Origin: Mucor racemosus
Lineage: Eukaryota > Mucoromycota > Mucoromycetes > Mucorales > Mucoraceae
DNA length: 64,000 bases
Reading direction: 5' to 3'
Assembly: GCA_027405735.1 (NCBI GenBank)
Contig: JAPEHQ010000013.1
Coordinates: 1,797,909 to 1,861,908, forward strand
Shown here: positions 37,063 through 48,535 of the stretch, piece after piece
Numbering within the stretch: position 1 is the first letter of the stretch
How the letters are laid out: every line of letters starts with the position of its first letter
Notes under the pieces: model-generated
Database searches by the model: none
What the model was told of the DNA's origin: nothing
What the model saw: the letters and a program-made list of their open reading frames with translations, nothing else
Translations under genes and position numbers: made by a program

Positions 37063-38029
37063 TCTATGGGATTAAATGGTTAGGAATCATTTGCTTTAGA
37101 ATTATTGCTAGGTTAACCTTACTTGTTATTGTATTTGTTAATTTATTACTTAATAATTATAAAACTGAAAAATCTCGGTAATTTGCATTTATTTATATAG
37201 ATTTTTGAATGAATACAGATCAAGTAGCCTCATCAGCTCAATTGTTTTGCTGTGTAACTTTTCATGCTCACAAAAGCGATATTTACGTCATGTTAGCCAC
37301 AAACACTTTTCAAGTTCGTCATAAAATTGAAAGGATACAACATGTAACGATATACAAAAATAAACCCCCATTGTCTTTACGCAATAAATATTTCATTCTT
37401 GAAAGGGTTTTCTTACTTGGACCCCTTGAGTTGCATAATTGCATGTAATGTTACCCATTTATTCCATTTTAATTAATAATGACGATTTATGCACAAAATT
37501 ATTTTCTTGATCTGAACGTGAGCTCAAATAATGCAGATGGATAAATTTTATTTGCCATTACAATTGTTATTCATTGTCTTACTCGTATAAGGAATTATAT
37601 ATTCGGATCAAGGACGGTAAATATTCAGGCAATTTTTTGAGTAATTTATCTGGTGAAATGTTGATCATGACGCTATTGTAGCATATATTATAAAGACATA
37701 TGACGCTAAATCAAAAGTGAACAATAATGTACATGATGATGGAATACTATAGAATAAAGGCAAATGGAGATTTACGTTTTACTTATGAAATACGTTATAA
37801 ACCTGAGAAAATGGCCTGATAGTGCTTCAGGTAGTACGTTTAATTGAATCATAATTGATATATTTGTTTGTTATTGTTAAACTTACCGAATAACGCTATT
37901 ACGAATAATGATAGGGGATAAAAGCTAGCTATAAATGCTCTGATTTTGAGCTAAACTTTATAGTGCTCATGTTGTAAAGCTTTACGTCGTACTAATGACA
38001 CTACATTAAAACTGTGAGATTCACTGCTT
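37063..38029. other. Intergenic, no gene seen
   Basis: AT-rich. The 79-codon ORF at 37209 has no features. No RNA gene recognised. Confidence 0.5.
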
Positions 38030-38760
38030 TTTCTTTAAAAACTGAGCTTGACTTTCATTCCTGCTCAATTGTTTTTTCATTAAATAACACCAAGAAAAAA
38101 TTGTACGTCGATGCACCTGAGAAGTTCAACATTAATCTGAAAACGAGTATTCGGAAACATCCTATTCCTAGCTGGTAATATAACTTCTTTAGTGCTAATG
38201 TTTCATATTTTTACAGATATTTCATTCCTAAAAATTAAAAATTTGAAGCTTCATATCTCTGCAAGAACTTAAGCTATACCAATACTTTTAATAATGAAAC
38301 TTACTTGTTTTAAAGTACTCTATAACACATTTAAGTATAAAAAAATTCTGAGCACTTTTATTTTTTTCAATTTTTTGGTATCTTTGTAGCAGATTTCAAA
38401 ATATTCGTTAAATTGAGCAGCATTATTTTTTGCATTCATGTCATCAATCTCGTTGGGCTCTTTTGGATCCAATTTAGTTTTTTTCAAAATATTAATTTTT
38501 CATGGAGATATTTTGTTTAGATGGATGCATAATTTAAAAATGTACAAAAACCATTTAATACGCTAGGTTGACTTATTTTGCAGTTCATGAGCCATTAAAC
38601 GATTTTGTTTCTTGAACCATTTTTCGTTCATTTTTGCAAATCAATTTAGAGCCCCGTTATGATAGGTTTTAAGCTGTGATAAGGACTATTATTTTGATTA
38701 TCTCGACAAAAAATACAAAATACCTTTTAGTTGGAGCTATCTTGTAAATACAAAAAATTA
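38030..38760 (-). repeat. Dispersed repeat family R2, truncated copy
   Basis: Same orientation as 21462-22761. It starts ACTGCTTTTTCTTTAAAAACTG and shares TAAATAACACCAAGAAAAAATT. An internal deletion at about 38509 joins CATGGAGATATTTTG directly to TTTAGATGGATGC, dropping roughly 300 bp present in the other copies. Confidence 0.7.
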
Positions 38761-40219
38761 ACTCCCCAAATTAAGTGCTCAATTTTTCACAATCGATTTT
38801 GGGTCAATTTTGATCAATGTTAAACCAGTGCACTGATATTTTGGTGTGAACTCTTCTATAATTTTTGGAGAGATTTTAATGGCCCATTGAGGGAAGGCAA
38901 AAAAAAATCAAAAACTATCTGAAAACCATTGGAAATCATCTAAAATCTACTTTATATAACCGTAAAAAACCGATAATAAAAATTCTATCTCGAGAGATCA
39001 CACTATTTTCATATGAAGAAATAATAACAAGGCATGGTTGCGCTTGAAATATCAAAGCAATCAATAGAAACAACTTTGTCGCGCGCCAAAATATTACACT
39101 TTTTATTATACCTATTACACAGAATTACTATCCAAGAGCATGGTATCAATTAATGAGGACGACGTATGTAAATCAACGTGGATGCATGCTGATTTACTCT
39201 TACACCAAATATGGACCGAAAACCTGGATGTGCGGCCTAATACATAATATTGACATAACAACGCTCGCCAAATCATTACTGATAATGGATGTCCACCAGT
39301 AATAGCCGAACTGATAAAAATAGTAGTATACAAAAACTTTGGTATTGCCATAGAACAGTAACTGTCGTTATAGTAAAAAAGGTTGATTATTTGAATAACA
39401 AATCAAATGTCAATCTCGTGTACATAAAAGCACATCCTGTACAGCTTTATTAAAATGTGTTCAAAGATAGAAATAAGGAGCTTGTTGATATCTTGGTAAA
39501 CAAACCCATTTTTTTTTTATTCATGAAGAAACAATAACTGCTCCATTCACCAATGTACATAATAATAACCTATACATTCAATTAACAACCTTTCTAGACA
39601 GTCATTGGTCAACAGCAATAATGATCTGTCCCTTGTATATTTTCCATCCCTTTAGATTAGACAACTAATATGAATAGCAAAATATTTTCAATAGCCATTA
39701 AAAAACTTTGCCTTATTTTCGAAAAGAATAAACGACATCTTATATATCATCTTATTAATGTTTTATTTATTTTTTACAGATATGAGGCAAAAAGTAACCT
39801 CTCTCTACTACTCTCGAAACCAAGATTTAGACGAAACGCTCAATTGTGCTATAGATCCGTGTCTAAAAAGCGTAATATAGAAGAAAATAAGAATGTGGGA
39901 CAATATATATATTTACCAGTAACCGCTTTTACCTATAAATCAATTAATAAGGTAAAGCAACTACGGGTCAATCTTCTTTCAATCTATTTTACGGTTACGA
40001 ATCAAACATCTAATAACCAAGTACATATAATCAACTTGAACACAGTTACCTTGAAGAGTTTTTTTTCCGATGACTCTAAAGCAGTTTTTTCAATAAGAAA
40101 TTCCTGAAGCAATATTTTTTTTTGAAATTTGGGCCAAATGTGTGTCTCTCGAGGGCATATGTTGCAAAAATAGACCATACAAACTGACTTGGCCCCGGCA
40201 CTGGTCTGCTGGTAGAATA
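38761..40219. other. Intergenic, no supported gene
   Basis: 38900-39000 resembles 10330-10435 inverted. 39120-39440 has a composition less AT-rich than its flanks but no intact frame. A 145-codon frame at 39670-40107 is very AT-rich, lysine/asparagine-laden and lacks family features; it is possible but unsupported as a gene. Confidence 0.4.
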
Positions 40220-40221
40220 TA

Positions 40222-40434
40222 CAGTGAGTTCCAAAACCCTTTCAATGTTTTGAAATTTTGAATGAGACTAGCCATATCTTTCGCAATTTCAATCGGAGAT
40301 ATTTTAAATTTCTATTATAAGTAATGTGAAATATTTCCAATAATTTGCAAAAAGTCCGACCTAATTATTTAAAGTTCCGCAAAAAATATGTCAATTCAAA
40401 AACGGGTACATCATTGAAAGGGTTTTGGAAGCAT
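40222..40434 (+). repeat. Tc1 element left terminal inverted repeat
   Basis: 213 bp, partner of 41648-41860. Each TIR has the motif CCAAAACCCTTTCAATG near its outer end and the same motif inverted (CATTGAAAGGGTTTTGG) at its inner end. This suggests two transposase-binding sites per end, as in IR/DR-type Tc1 elements, but here facing each other. Confidence 0.9.
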
Positions 40435-40581
40435 AGGATAAAAATTACAATTTAGTAGCCCACAGCTTGTACATTAACGCTGGATATCTTATAAAACAGA
40501 GAAATATGCGGAAAATATATGAGATGTTTTTCAACTTTTACCTTACCTTTTTTACTAGTAGTTTCAAGCAAAATCATCAAG

Positions 40582-41613
40582 ATGAAAACTGTATCAGATG
40601 CCAAACGTAATGATGTTATCTCTCTGTTAAATTCAGGCCATACCGTTTCGAAAATTGCTCGTCGTGTAGATGTTAGCCAAGCCACAGTACGTCGTATTGG
40701 AAAAAAGGCCTGTCCTGACCGAGAAAAACTTAAAGGAGGCCAACCATCTAAGCTGACTACTGTGGATAAGAGATATTGTGTCCATGAAATCACCAAAGGT
40801 GGCTTGGATAATGCGGTACAAGCCAAAAAAGAGTTTCGTCGTAATCTACACGTTAATGTCAGTGCGAATACTGTATGTAGGACTCTTCCAGATAATGGTT
40901 TAGGCGCATTACCTAAGATAAAATAGCCAGAAATTAGTGATGAAAATGCGAAGGATCGCCTCCGCTGGTGCAAAAACAAAATTGATTGAACTTTGGAGGA
41001 CTGGAAACGTGTTATATTAACCGATGAGGCTAGAATTAACCGTTTTAACTCTGATGATTGTATTTGGTGCTGGAAAAAAGACAACGAGGAGATAAAACCT
41101 AGGCATACCAAAAAAACAAGAAAGCATAGAGATGATCGCATCATGATTTGGAACACTATTTCTTGGTCTGGTGTTGGCTGGTTGTGCAAGATCGAAGGTA
41201 ATATGAACTCTGAACTATACAAAACTATTGTTAATGACGATTTGGAGAAATCCATTGACGATATGTGCCAAAAATTGAAGTTACGTCGTAATCAAGTCAT
41301 TCTTCAGCAAGACAATGATTCCAAACACACCTCGAAGTTAATGAAAAAACACTTCGAAACAAAAGAATATAGAGTAATGTCATGGTCAGCACAATCCACA
41401 GACCTCAATTCCATTGAAAATATGTGTAGGTTATTGAAAATCCGTTTAAATGAATATGATACACCTCCAGAAGGCATGAATGACATTTGGAAGAGAACAC
41501 AAGAGATTTGGTAAGAAAAAATAACAGTTGAGGAATACCAAAGGGTTATTTCGAGTATGCCTAATCGTTTGAAAGCTTGCATCAAAGCAAAGGGTTACGG
41601 CATTGATTATTAA
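40582..41613 (+). pseudogene. Tc1-type transposase with three in-frame stops
   Basis: One continuous 343-codon frame from the ATG at 40582 to TAA at 41611, broken only by TAG (40924), TGA (40987) and TAA (41512); there is no frameshift. The N-terminal helix-turn-helix region (DVISLLNSGHTVSKIARRVD, VSQATVRRIGKK) is followed by the DDE core: D148 in ILTDEAR, D244 in ILQQDNDSKHT and E279 in STDLNSIENM. The D244-E279 spacing is 34 residues, the DD34E signature of Tc1. The length is normal for the family. Without readthrough it makes only a 114-aa N-terminal piece, which might bind the TIRs but cannot cut. Confidence 0.93.
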
Positions 41614-41647
41614 CTGCGTTTAAATAAACTCCAATTTTTTTTTGATA

Positions 41648-41860
41648 ATGCTTCCAAAACCCTTTCAATGATGTACCCGTTTTTGAATTGACATATTTTT
41701 TGCGGAACTTTAAATAATTAGGTCGGACTTTTTGCAAATTATTGGAAATATTTCACATTACTTATAATAGAAATTTAAAATATCTCCGATTGAAATTGCG
41801 AAAGATATGGCTAGTCTCATTCAAAATTTCAAAACATTGAAAGGGTTTTGGAACTCACTG
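41648..41860 (-). repeat. Tc1 element right terminal inverted repeat
   Basis: Reverse complement of 40222-40434 over all 213 bp by eye. It starts just 35 bp after the transposase frame ends. Confidence 0.9.
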
Positions 41861-42089
41861 TACCAAGGCGTTGAATGCATCATCCCATATTGATTCTAAA
41901 TTCTAATGAATGAAGCATTATCCTTATTTCTCATGATGTGTTCTCTTTTAATCTTAATAACGTACTACAAAACGTGCTTTTTAAAAAACGGGGCAGCCCA
42001 ATTAAAGCATCGGAATTCTCATTGAAAAAGTCTATTATTTTTCTTTTTGTTACATAATGGCTGCTGTTCATGAACCTACATAAACCTAC

Positions 42090-42842
42090 ATAAATCTATA
42101 TTTTTCTACTACAAAAACTGTTTGTTATATCATACATTTATTAAAAAAACTGTGAAATCTAGCCTGTAGGGCAACGTCCTAATTGAGCTTAACGAGATCG
42201 AACGCTCAAGTCCCTTAGACTAGGATATACAGTACCTAAGTTTTTTAAAAAAAAGTATTTTTTTTTTACTTTTCTTATATTTAACCACACACAGTCTGAA
42301 AATTCAGTTTTTGTAGCGGACATTTTCAGGACTCATTCTATCCTTACCAACACTCATGATTTTGATCAAAAAACAGAAAAATCAAATTTTGATACCAAAA
42401 CCAACGTTTAAATATACTACATTGTGAGAGAAAATTGTAGCTATAACTAATACGCATTTTATAAAAGCTTAACATCAAAAGTTAAGTAATGAAATTTTGC
42501 ACTTTTGGCCCAAAAATGGTTTTTTGATTAAAGGATTTTCATGTAATATTTTGTAATGAAAATGTTTGTTATTATTTATTGAGAAAATAGAGCGCTAATT
42601 CTTTTATATGTGTATATTTTTTGTTTTTATAATTGGTAGTATAATTAACTCTAAATTTGCAAAATCAGAAAAAAAAATTAAAAAATGTCAAAATTGATGA
42701 TCTGGACAAGAATAATTTTTGAAATTAATATTCCGCTTATAAGCTTTGTAAGTCTTAAAAATAAGAGAATTTAAGATATTCGAAAACTATGTCTAACAAT
42801 CCACGATGCTGTATCCATTTGTTGATTCAAGTTTATTATTGT
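42090..42842 (+). repeat. R1 repeat, third copy (partial)
   Basis: Direct match to the outer part of 12660-14032: CTACTACAAAAACTGT, then TAGCGGACATTTTCAGGACTC and TGATGATCTGGACAAGAATAA, up to the common end ATTATTGTAAAG. It is joined without a gap to a dynein intermediate-chain exon fragment. About 220 bp upstream lies the Tc1 element. Confidence 0.8.
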
Positions 42843-42845
42843 AAA

Positions 42846-42980
42846 GTTCCATAAATTAAATTGGCCGGTTCCATTTACAGTACCAAACAAGGCGGGATGC
42901 GTAGGAGACCATTTTACATTATACACATAATTGTCTGCGTGTTCAAATGAGCAAAGAGGAGGGACAACAACGGATGCTTT
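42846..42980 (-). pseudogene. Dynein intermediate-chain exon fragment
   Basis: 45 codons on the minus strand read KASVVVPPLCSFEHADNYVY, then NVKWSPTHPALFGTVNGTGQ and FNLWN. This is the conserved WD region of cytoplasmic dynein intermediate chain (S-F-E, Y-V-Y-D-V-W-S-P-T-H-P-A-L-F, V-D-G-x-G, L-D-L-W-N). The start is preceded by a TTATTATTAG acceptor-like site, so it was probably one exon end. The frame is intact here but stops abruptly at the R1 repeat end. A broken copy at 14138-14345 overlaps it at FNLWN and continues further downstream in the gene. Confidence 0.75.
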
Positions 42981-43079
42981 CTAATAATAATGCTACAAAA
43001 GATGGTTTTTTTTCTAAAAAAAGGGGGGGACAGGCCGACTAAGGATCAGATGTTTATAAACCTCATTCATATTTGTTAT

Positions 43080-43240
43080 AAAAATATACATTTTTCCACT
43101 AGTAGAGAGACAGTAATCGAACATAACGAGATAGAACTGCCAGTCATGATATATTCATTAAAAAAACTGCAAAAGCGAGCTCACAGGGCAACGCCGTAAT
43201 TGAGAGTAGCAAAATAGAACGGCTAATGCATCACTTATTA
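43080..43240 (+). repeat. R1 repeat fragment
   Basis: Contains CTGCAAAAGCGAGCTCACAG and GGCAACGCCGTAATTGAGAG, homologous to the R1 block near 12975 and 13350. This is a second piece of R1 on the other side of the dynein fragment. 43241-43835 holds no gene. Confidence 0.65.
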
Positions 43241-43835
43241 TAAAGTTAATATAAAATAAAGAAGAATAAATAAAGCGTTACCAATAATGCAGTAATATCT
43301 ATTTTTTATTAACTGAGCATCAAGTTTTGAGTTATTGTCCAGCTATAATAAATGTTTTACATGAATATATAAAACGAATAAGTAATGGAAAAATAAGAAA
43401 TGTGCAATGAAGTATATATATATGCATAGAAAATACTTCAACAAGGGATTTTATATTAATATAATAAATGTAAACTAAAAAGAATATCAAAATGATATGG
43501 AATATGACCTTGCTTGACTTGCATGTTGAACATCATGGTTTGACAGATGTTCTAAATTGGTAATTTGGTAATTCCTAATTCTGATAAATCAATTGTATAT
43601 CAATAGTATATAAGGTTTTTTGGTGAATTTCGTGTATGATTTGTGTTACTTCTGAACTTGAATCTGGAAGTATAATATAGCTTTTGGGGATCAAGATTGT
43701 CTGTTTATTTTGACAGATAATAATTCATTTTAAGAAAAAAAAAGGAAGTTGCTTGATATTATCTGAGCGATTTGGAACACTATATTGTAAGCAATTCACT
43801 ACACACACTACATTTCCATCGATATGCAAAAAAAA

Positions 43836-43906
43836 TGCTGGTAGCAGGAATCGAACCTGCGTCGACACGGCCACAACGTGATGTACTGCCACTATACTAT
43901 ACCAGC
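43836..43906 (-). tRNA. tRNA-His (GTG)
   Basis: The minus strand folds as a 71-nt tRNA: acceptor GCTGGTA/TACCAGC with discriminator A, D-arm around TAGTGGCAGTACA, anticodon arm CACG-TTGTGGC-CGTG with anticodon GTG, and T-arm GCAGG-TTCGATT-CCTGC. The TTGTGGC loop and the A73 discriminator fit eukaryotic tRNA-His, whose extra 5' G is added after transcription. No intron. No CCA is encoded, and a T-rich tract follows it on the minus strand (plus-strand A run about 43828-43835), a pol III terminator. Confidence 0.93.
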
Positions 43907-44323
43907 TGTTCTTGTTATTAGTTTTAATAAAATGAATATATTATATTGTACAAAAATTTGGCCAAACTGGTCACGTGATACCCTTTTGTATTTCTTTCTG
44001 ATTAAAATTGCATACAATGATTAGTGTGTGCAATCACGATAGTGAACAACAAGGTACGCATTATCAAAATAAGTTTGTCAAGGAAATAAGGTAAAGGAAT
44101 CACATAAACCAAAAAAGATTTCATTAGGAAATGCATTAAGCACATTTGCAAAAATGCAACGATCATATACTAATAACTAATATATATTTTCACAGTGAAC
44201 CAGTGATTTATTTTAATTTAGCACTGATAATTATAACATAATATTGTATTCTATTTAGCTAAGCAAAGAATCTCTTTCTCTTTCTTTTTTTTCTCTCATA
44301 AAAAAAAAACAAAAGGAAATATT

Positions 44324-45178
44324 ATGTCAGAAAGTCAATTAAAACTAACCATCGAAGATGCCATCATTATACCAAATACTGTTACCGAATATAATGATCA
44401 TTGCATTATCAGAGCTTACACTTTAAATCCGTGAGTCATAATTTCTTCGGAACACTTTTCAGATTAGTAAGTTACTAATTCTATCTTTAGAGAAGGAAGA
44501 GTATTGATAAAAGTGACAAAATCAATGTTGTTTATGGCTACGGACGGTATATACAATTTATTTGGCGGTAACCCTAACGATGCTTTAGTTATTACAGCTA
44601 GTGGAAGTTTATATCCTTATTCAAATCAAGACTCTAACCAGTGTTGTTATTATCCGTCCATTATGGTGGTGAACGAGTTCAGCTTGATGTCTGATCGAAT
44701 TAAAATACCCCTTCGCATCCGAGAAATGATTGATGAAGAAACTTTATTCTCAAGAAAAATTAATCAGAAACCTGTTGATGTTAAGAAGAAACCAGTAAAT
44801 GTACAGGATTTTCCAAAAAATGCATTTCATGAATATTTTAGAGCTACACCCAATTTCAAAATTAATACAGCCGCATACTACAACAGGGCAGCAGCACCTC
44901 TCTTTAATAAAACAAATCCTCAATTCAATACTCATTTCCAAGGACGCAAAAATTCTTTTGCGCAGAATGCATCTCTAAAACGAGCAATTAGTCCTTTTAC
45001 TGGCGCTTCGAAAAAAGAAAAAAACCTTACACAATCAAAAAGATCAGATAACTCAAATATATCAAATGCAGTTTCCTTAAATCGTGATATTGATAACATA
45101 GGATCGACAAATAGCAATATTCGTCGCAGCCTCAGGATCGCAAAGAAAGCAAAAAAAGGGGTAGCATTTACAGAATAA
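44324..45178 (+). CDS. Unknown protein with basic disordered C-terminus
   Basis: Two exons, 44324-44430 and 44491-45178 (AATCC|A GAA), give 264 aa. No family recognised. Residues 1-120 alternate short hydrophobic strands and turns (LKLTIEDAIIIPNTV, HCIIRAYTLNPEGRVLIKVT, DALVITASGSLYPY, IMVVNEFSLMSDRIKIPLRI), suggesting a small beta-barrel, possibly OB-like. Residues about 130-264 are disordered and strongly basic (RSLRIAKKAKKG), with Asn/Ser repeats. A nucleic-acid-binding role would fit but is inference. The gene has its own pyrimidine-rich leader (CTCTTTCTCTTTCTTTTTTT) before the ATG and an AATAAA at 45251. Confidence 0.7.
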
Positions 45179-46339
45179 TGGGCATGCGTTAAGGGTCTGA
45201 TACATCAATTAGTTTAATGAATACATTGATATTCATATAATTTTGCTAGCAATAAAGAACTCATATTTTCATGAGATTTGCATCTTTTTGTTAAATATCT
45301 ATGAGACTCTCACAATTCAAATATTTTATCAATTTTTTTGAATTATTTGCGGCTGATTCGGGAGATCATTTCCTCTTTTGAAAAAGCAGTGCTTTAATCC
45401 CTCAAACCCTGTTGTCATAATGACAATAAAATAATTTACTTTTATACCTTCTCAAAAAGATATTCAACTGCTGCATTGTGGGCATGGTAAAATTGAAAAT
45501 AACACATGCTCTTCTTGAAACAGTAGCAAATTCTGTCGATAAAAATATCAATATATGCAGCTTAAAAATTACTATAATCTTTAATTTACTGATTTGTGTT
45601 GGTTGCTTTGTATTTGGAAAGAAGCAAACTTTATAATGCCATGAACTGATTTATTATTAGCTTTGTGGTTCAATTGACATTGTGATGTATGCATTTAAAC
45701 GAGGAACATAGTTGTTTCACGCTTTTGGAGTAGACATCTTGATGGTTACTTAAAATGAAACATCAATTGTAACCAAGACATGTAGTAAAAAGGAAGTAGA
45801 GCACTGAAGTTTACAATATGTTATATACTTACAAGTATATTACAGTTCGTTGTAGAAATACTGTAACCTGGATGTTACATTGGCCTCATGGTTGTCAAAC
45901 TAAACAGCTTTAACGATTGGCGGAAGATCTCAAGCCGATAAATTCGGAAACACTTGTCAAGCCCTTCCAATAAACTTCCTTTTGAACTAAAGATATTGTA
46001 ATTCCAAAATATTAATGCACATGCAGCAGGAAATTGTTTGCTTAGACATAATGCTGTAATAAAAAGTGCTTTCTTTTCTTGATACTCCAGCTTAATTTTT
46101 CAACTGTAATAGCGGAAAAAGGAGAAACCAAATAAGAGGGGGGATGTCTGTTTGAATGTTGGTTGGTGGTGCTACAGGCAATTTCAGATTATTAAATAAG
46201 CGCACTTCATATAATAAAAAGGGCAATACAAAACGAAAAACATTCTATTTTTACTTTCTTTTTTCCTTCCTTCTATATACACTCTCTCCCCTTGCTGTAT
46301 TGATAGTTAACGATTAAGCATACAAGGATTGACGAAACA
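45179..46339. other. Intergenic, no gene seen
   Basis: No ORF of note. The last 120 bp (TACTTTCTTTTTTCCTTCCT then TATACACTCTCTCCCC) are a pyrimidine-rich promoter/leader for the transporter gene. Confidence 0.55.
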
Positions 46340-48535
46340 ATGGTCATATTAGAACAACCTGAAGCGAATGATGTCGCTTTTAATACTTTTATTGGTGTTT
46401 TAGTGTCTGTTTGTGGCAATGTAAGAGGAATTTCTCTCTAATGCTTAATCTTTTTATTCTAACTTCAGTAACAATATAGGCACTTATTTCAGTGGCATTA
46501 AATGTGCAAAAAAGAGCAGTAAGATACCATTCATATATATATTCCATCAATAATATAGTAACTCTGTTTGGTATATAGCATAATAATATACAAGAAAAGC
46601 AAATGGCTAATTATTTTGCCAACATGGATGAACCACCTCAATGGATATCTACAACACAATATGATGGATTTTTACCTGATGATGGATACTCTTCACCGAG
46701 ATCTTCGTTAGAGCAACAAAACAGATCTGAAGCAGAGTTAATAGAACATCAAAAATTCATCATGACAATGGCCCAAGAGCAAACAAAATCAGGAGATACA
46801 GAATATTTGAAATCCAAGTTGTGGTGGTTGGGTATTTCACTTATGATTTTAGGTGAAGTGGGCAACTTTGTTGGTAAGTTGGATATGCATTTTTTTCTAT
46901 TGTATTATATGTATTAACATGTTAATATTAGCTTATGGGTTTGCTCCTGCATCTACCATTGCACCACTTGGTACCACTACGTTAGTTGCAAATGTCATTT
47001 TAGCACCTCTGATGTTGAAAGAGGTATTCAGAAAACGAGATTTGGTCGGTGTTATATTAGCAGTATCTGGTGCTGCTATGGTTGTTTTCAGTTCAAATTC
47101 TGAAGAAGTTGCTGTAAGGTTACCTAAAAGAAATGATCGGCTGATATAAAGGTATTAATCCACGTTTTTTTATATATAGTTATCACCTGAATTAATCATG
47201 GAGTCAATTACTCAAATGCAATCTATAATTTACTTTATTTTAACTGGTATTGCTATTATTACTCTTACAATATTATCTCCAATTTATGGTGCTTCAAGCA
47301 TTATGATTGACTTGGGTTTAGTGGCAATTTATGGTATGAAAATCTCCCTAATTTTTTGACATTTTATAATTGTGTTTAATGGAATTGGAATTTATAGGTG
47401 GTTACACTGTTCTTTCTACCAAGAGCGTGGCATCCTTATTGAGTTTAACCTTTTTTAAGATGTTTGCGTAAGTATTTCAAAAAAGGTTATAGAATATCCA
47501 AGAAATTCTAAGCATTTTCAATATAGATATCCCGTCTCATACTTACTAATTTCTGTCTTGGTAATCACTGCTATTTTACAAATTAAATATCTCAACAAAG
47601 CATTACAAAGATTTGATTCAACCGAGGTGATACCCACACAATTTGTATTGTTTACAGTTTCTGCAATCATTGGAAGTGCAGTACTTTATCATGATTTTGA
47701 TGGTATGGATATGGAACAAATGTCAAGATTCATGTCTGGCTGTGCCGTTGAATTCTTGGGCGTATATTTAATTACATCAAAACGTATCAAGAACATTAGT
47801 TCTCCTGCATTATCTATTAATGCTGATAGTGGCACAGCAATTTCTTTCTCGGACGAAGAAGCACTTGACCGAGTGAATATGCTTCCAAGTGATCATATCG
47901 CTAATAATAGAAAGAGAACAGCTAATACTTTGACATCATCTGGTGCTACACCGTTTGCAAGATCATCTCATCCTACCAATCCCACTTCTTTTGAAGCATG
48001 GCAAGAAGCAAATCCTCACATCAACATTAACGGCAATACCAACGCAGCCAGCAGTGGTCATGTGCATAATGGTAATCGTAGACGCAGTTCAGTATTTAGA
48101 GGTATTTCTATGGCTTCTCAATTATTGGATCGAAACGACGAACAACAGCAACAATCGGGAAGTAGCGGTAATGGTAGTGGTAATGGTGCTATTCAATTGC
48201 CTATATCTTCCTCGCCCAATACAGCTTTAATGTTTAACCATCATAGAAGAGGAGATTCTGCATTTGGAAACATCATTCATGGCATTACATCAGCCATTTC
48301 ATCGCATACCCATACCAACGACCCTGCATCAACAGCAGAAGACGCAGATGCTGTTGAAATTGAAATACCCACTCCTTCTTCATTCCATCATTCCGAAAAT
48401 TCATCTTTAGATCGTGAATTGATGCCCATTACCACTATAAACTCTAACAATACAATCAACAACAATAACAAAAGAAGCTCAAAATTAGTAGATATTGAAG
48501 AAAATTTATCTGAAGAAGAAAGAGATTTATCTTAG
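46340..48535 (+). CDS. NIPA-like magnesium transporter (DMT superfamily)
   Basis: Predicted Mg2+ transporter of the NIPA family. Seven exons join in frame to 609 aa: 46340-46420, 46480-46518, 46579-46873, 46932-47113, 47180-47333, 47398-47467, 47527-48535. Helix 1 (FIGVLVSVCGNALISVALNV) is followed by a 70-aa polar loop with an acidic patch, then WWLGISLMILGEVGNFVAYG, FAPASTIAPLGTTTLVANVI, VGVILAVSGAAMVVF, IIYFILTGIAIITLTILSPI, GGYTVLSTKSVASLL, YLLISVLVITAILQIKYLN and the typical PTQFVLFTVSAIIGSAVLYH. The long N1-2 loop and the ~270-aa disordered, Ser/Asn-rich C-tail are extensions beyond metazoan NIPA proteins (about 330-450 aa). Substrate is inferred from the family. Confidence 0.92.

Larger units (their letters stand above)
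40222..41860 (+). mobile_element. Tc1/mariner transposon, complete ends
   Basis: 1639 bp bounded by CAGTGAGTTCC...GGAACTCACTG and flanked by TA on both sides (40220-40221, 41861-41862), the target duplication of the Tc1/mariner superfamily. The terminal inverted repeats are 213 bp each (40222-40434, 41648-41860) and look identical. A transposase frame of 343 codons fills the middle but has three in-frame stops. Confidence 0.95.

Noticed and set aside
39120..39440. Possible integrase-like remnant (IITDNGCPP in one frame)
   Set aside because: Only a few residues fit, several stops interrupt, and no other retroelement motifs are nearby.
39670..40107. 145-codon ORF upstream of the Tc1 element
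   Set aside because: Extremely AT-rich, no domain, no intron or leader signal; in such DNA a frame of this length can be chance.
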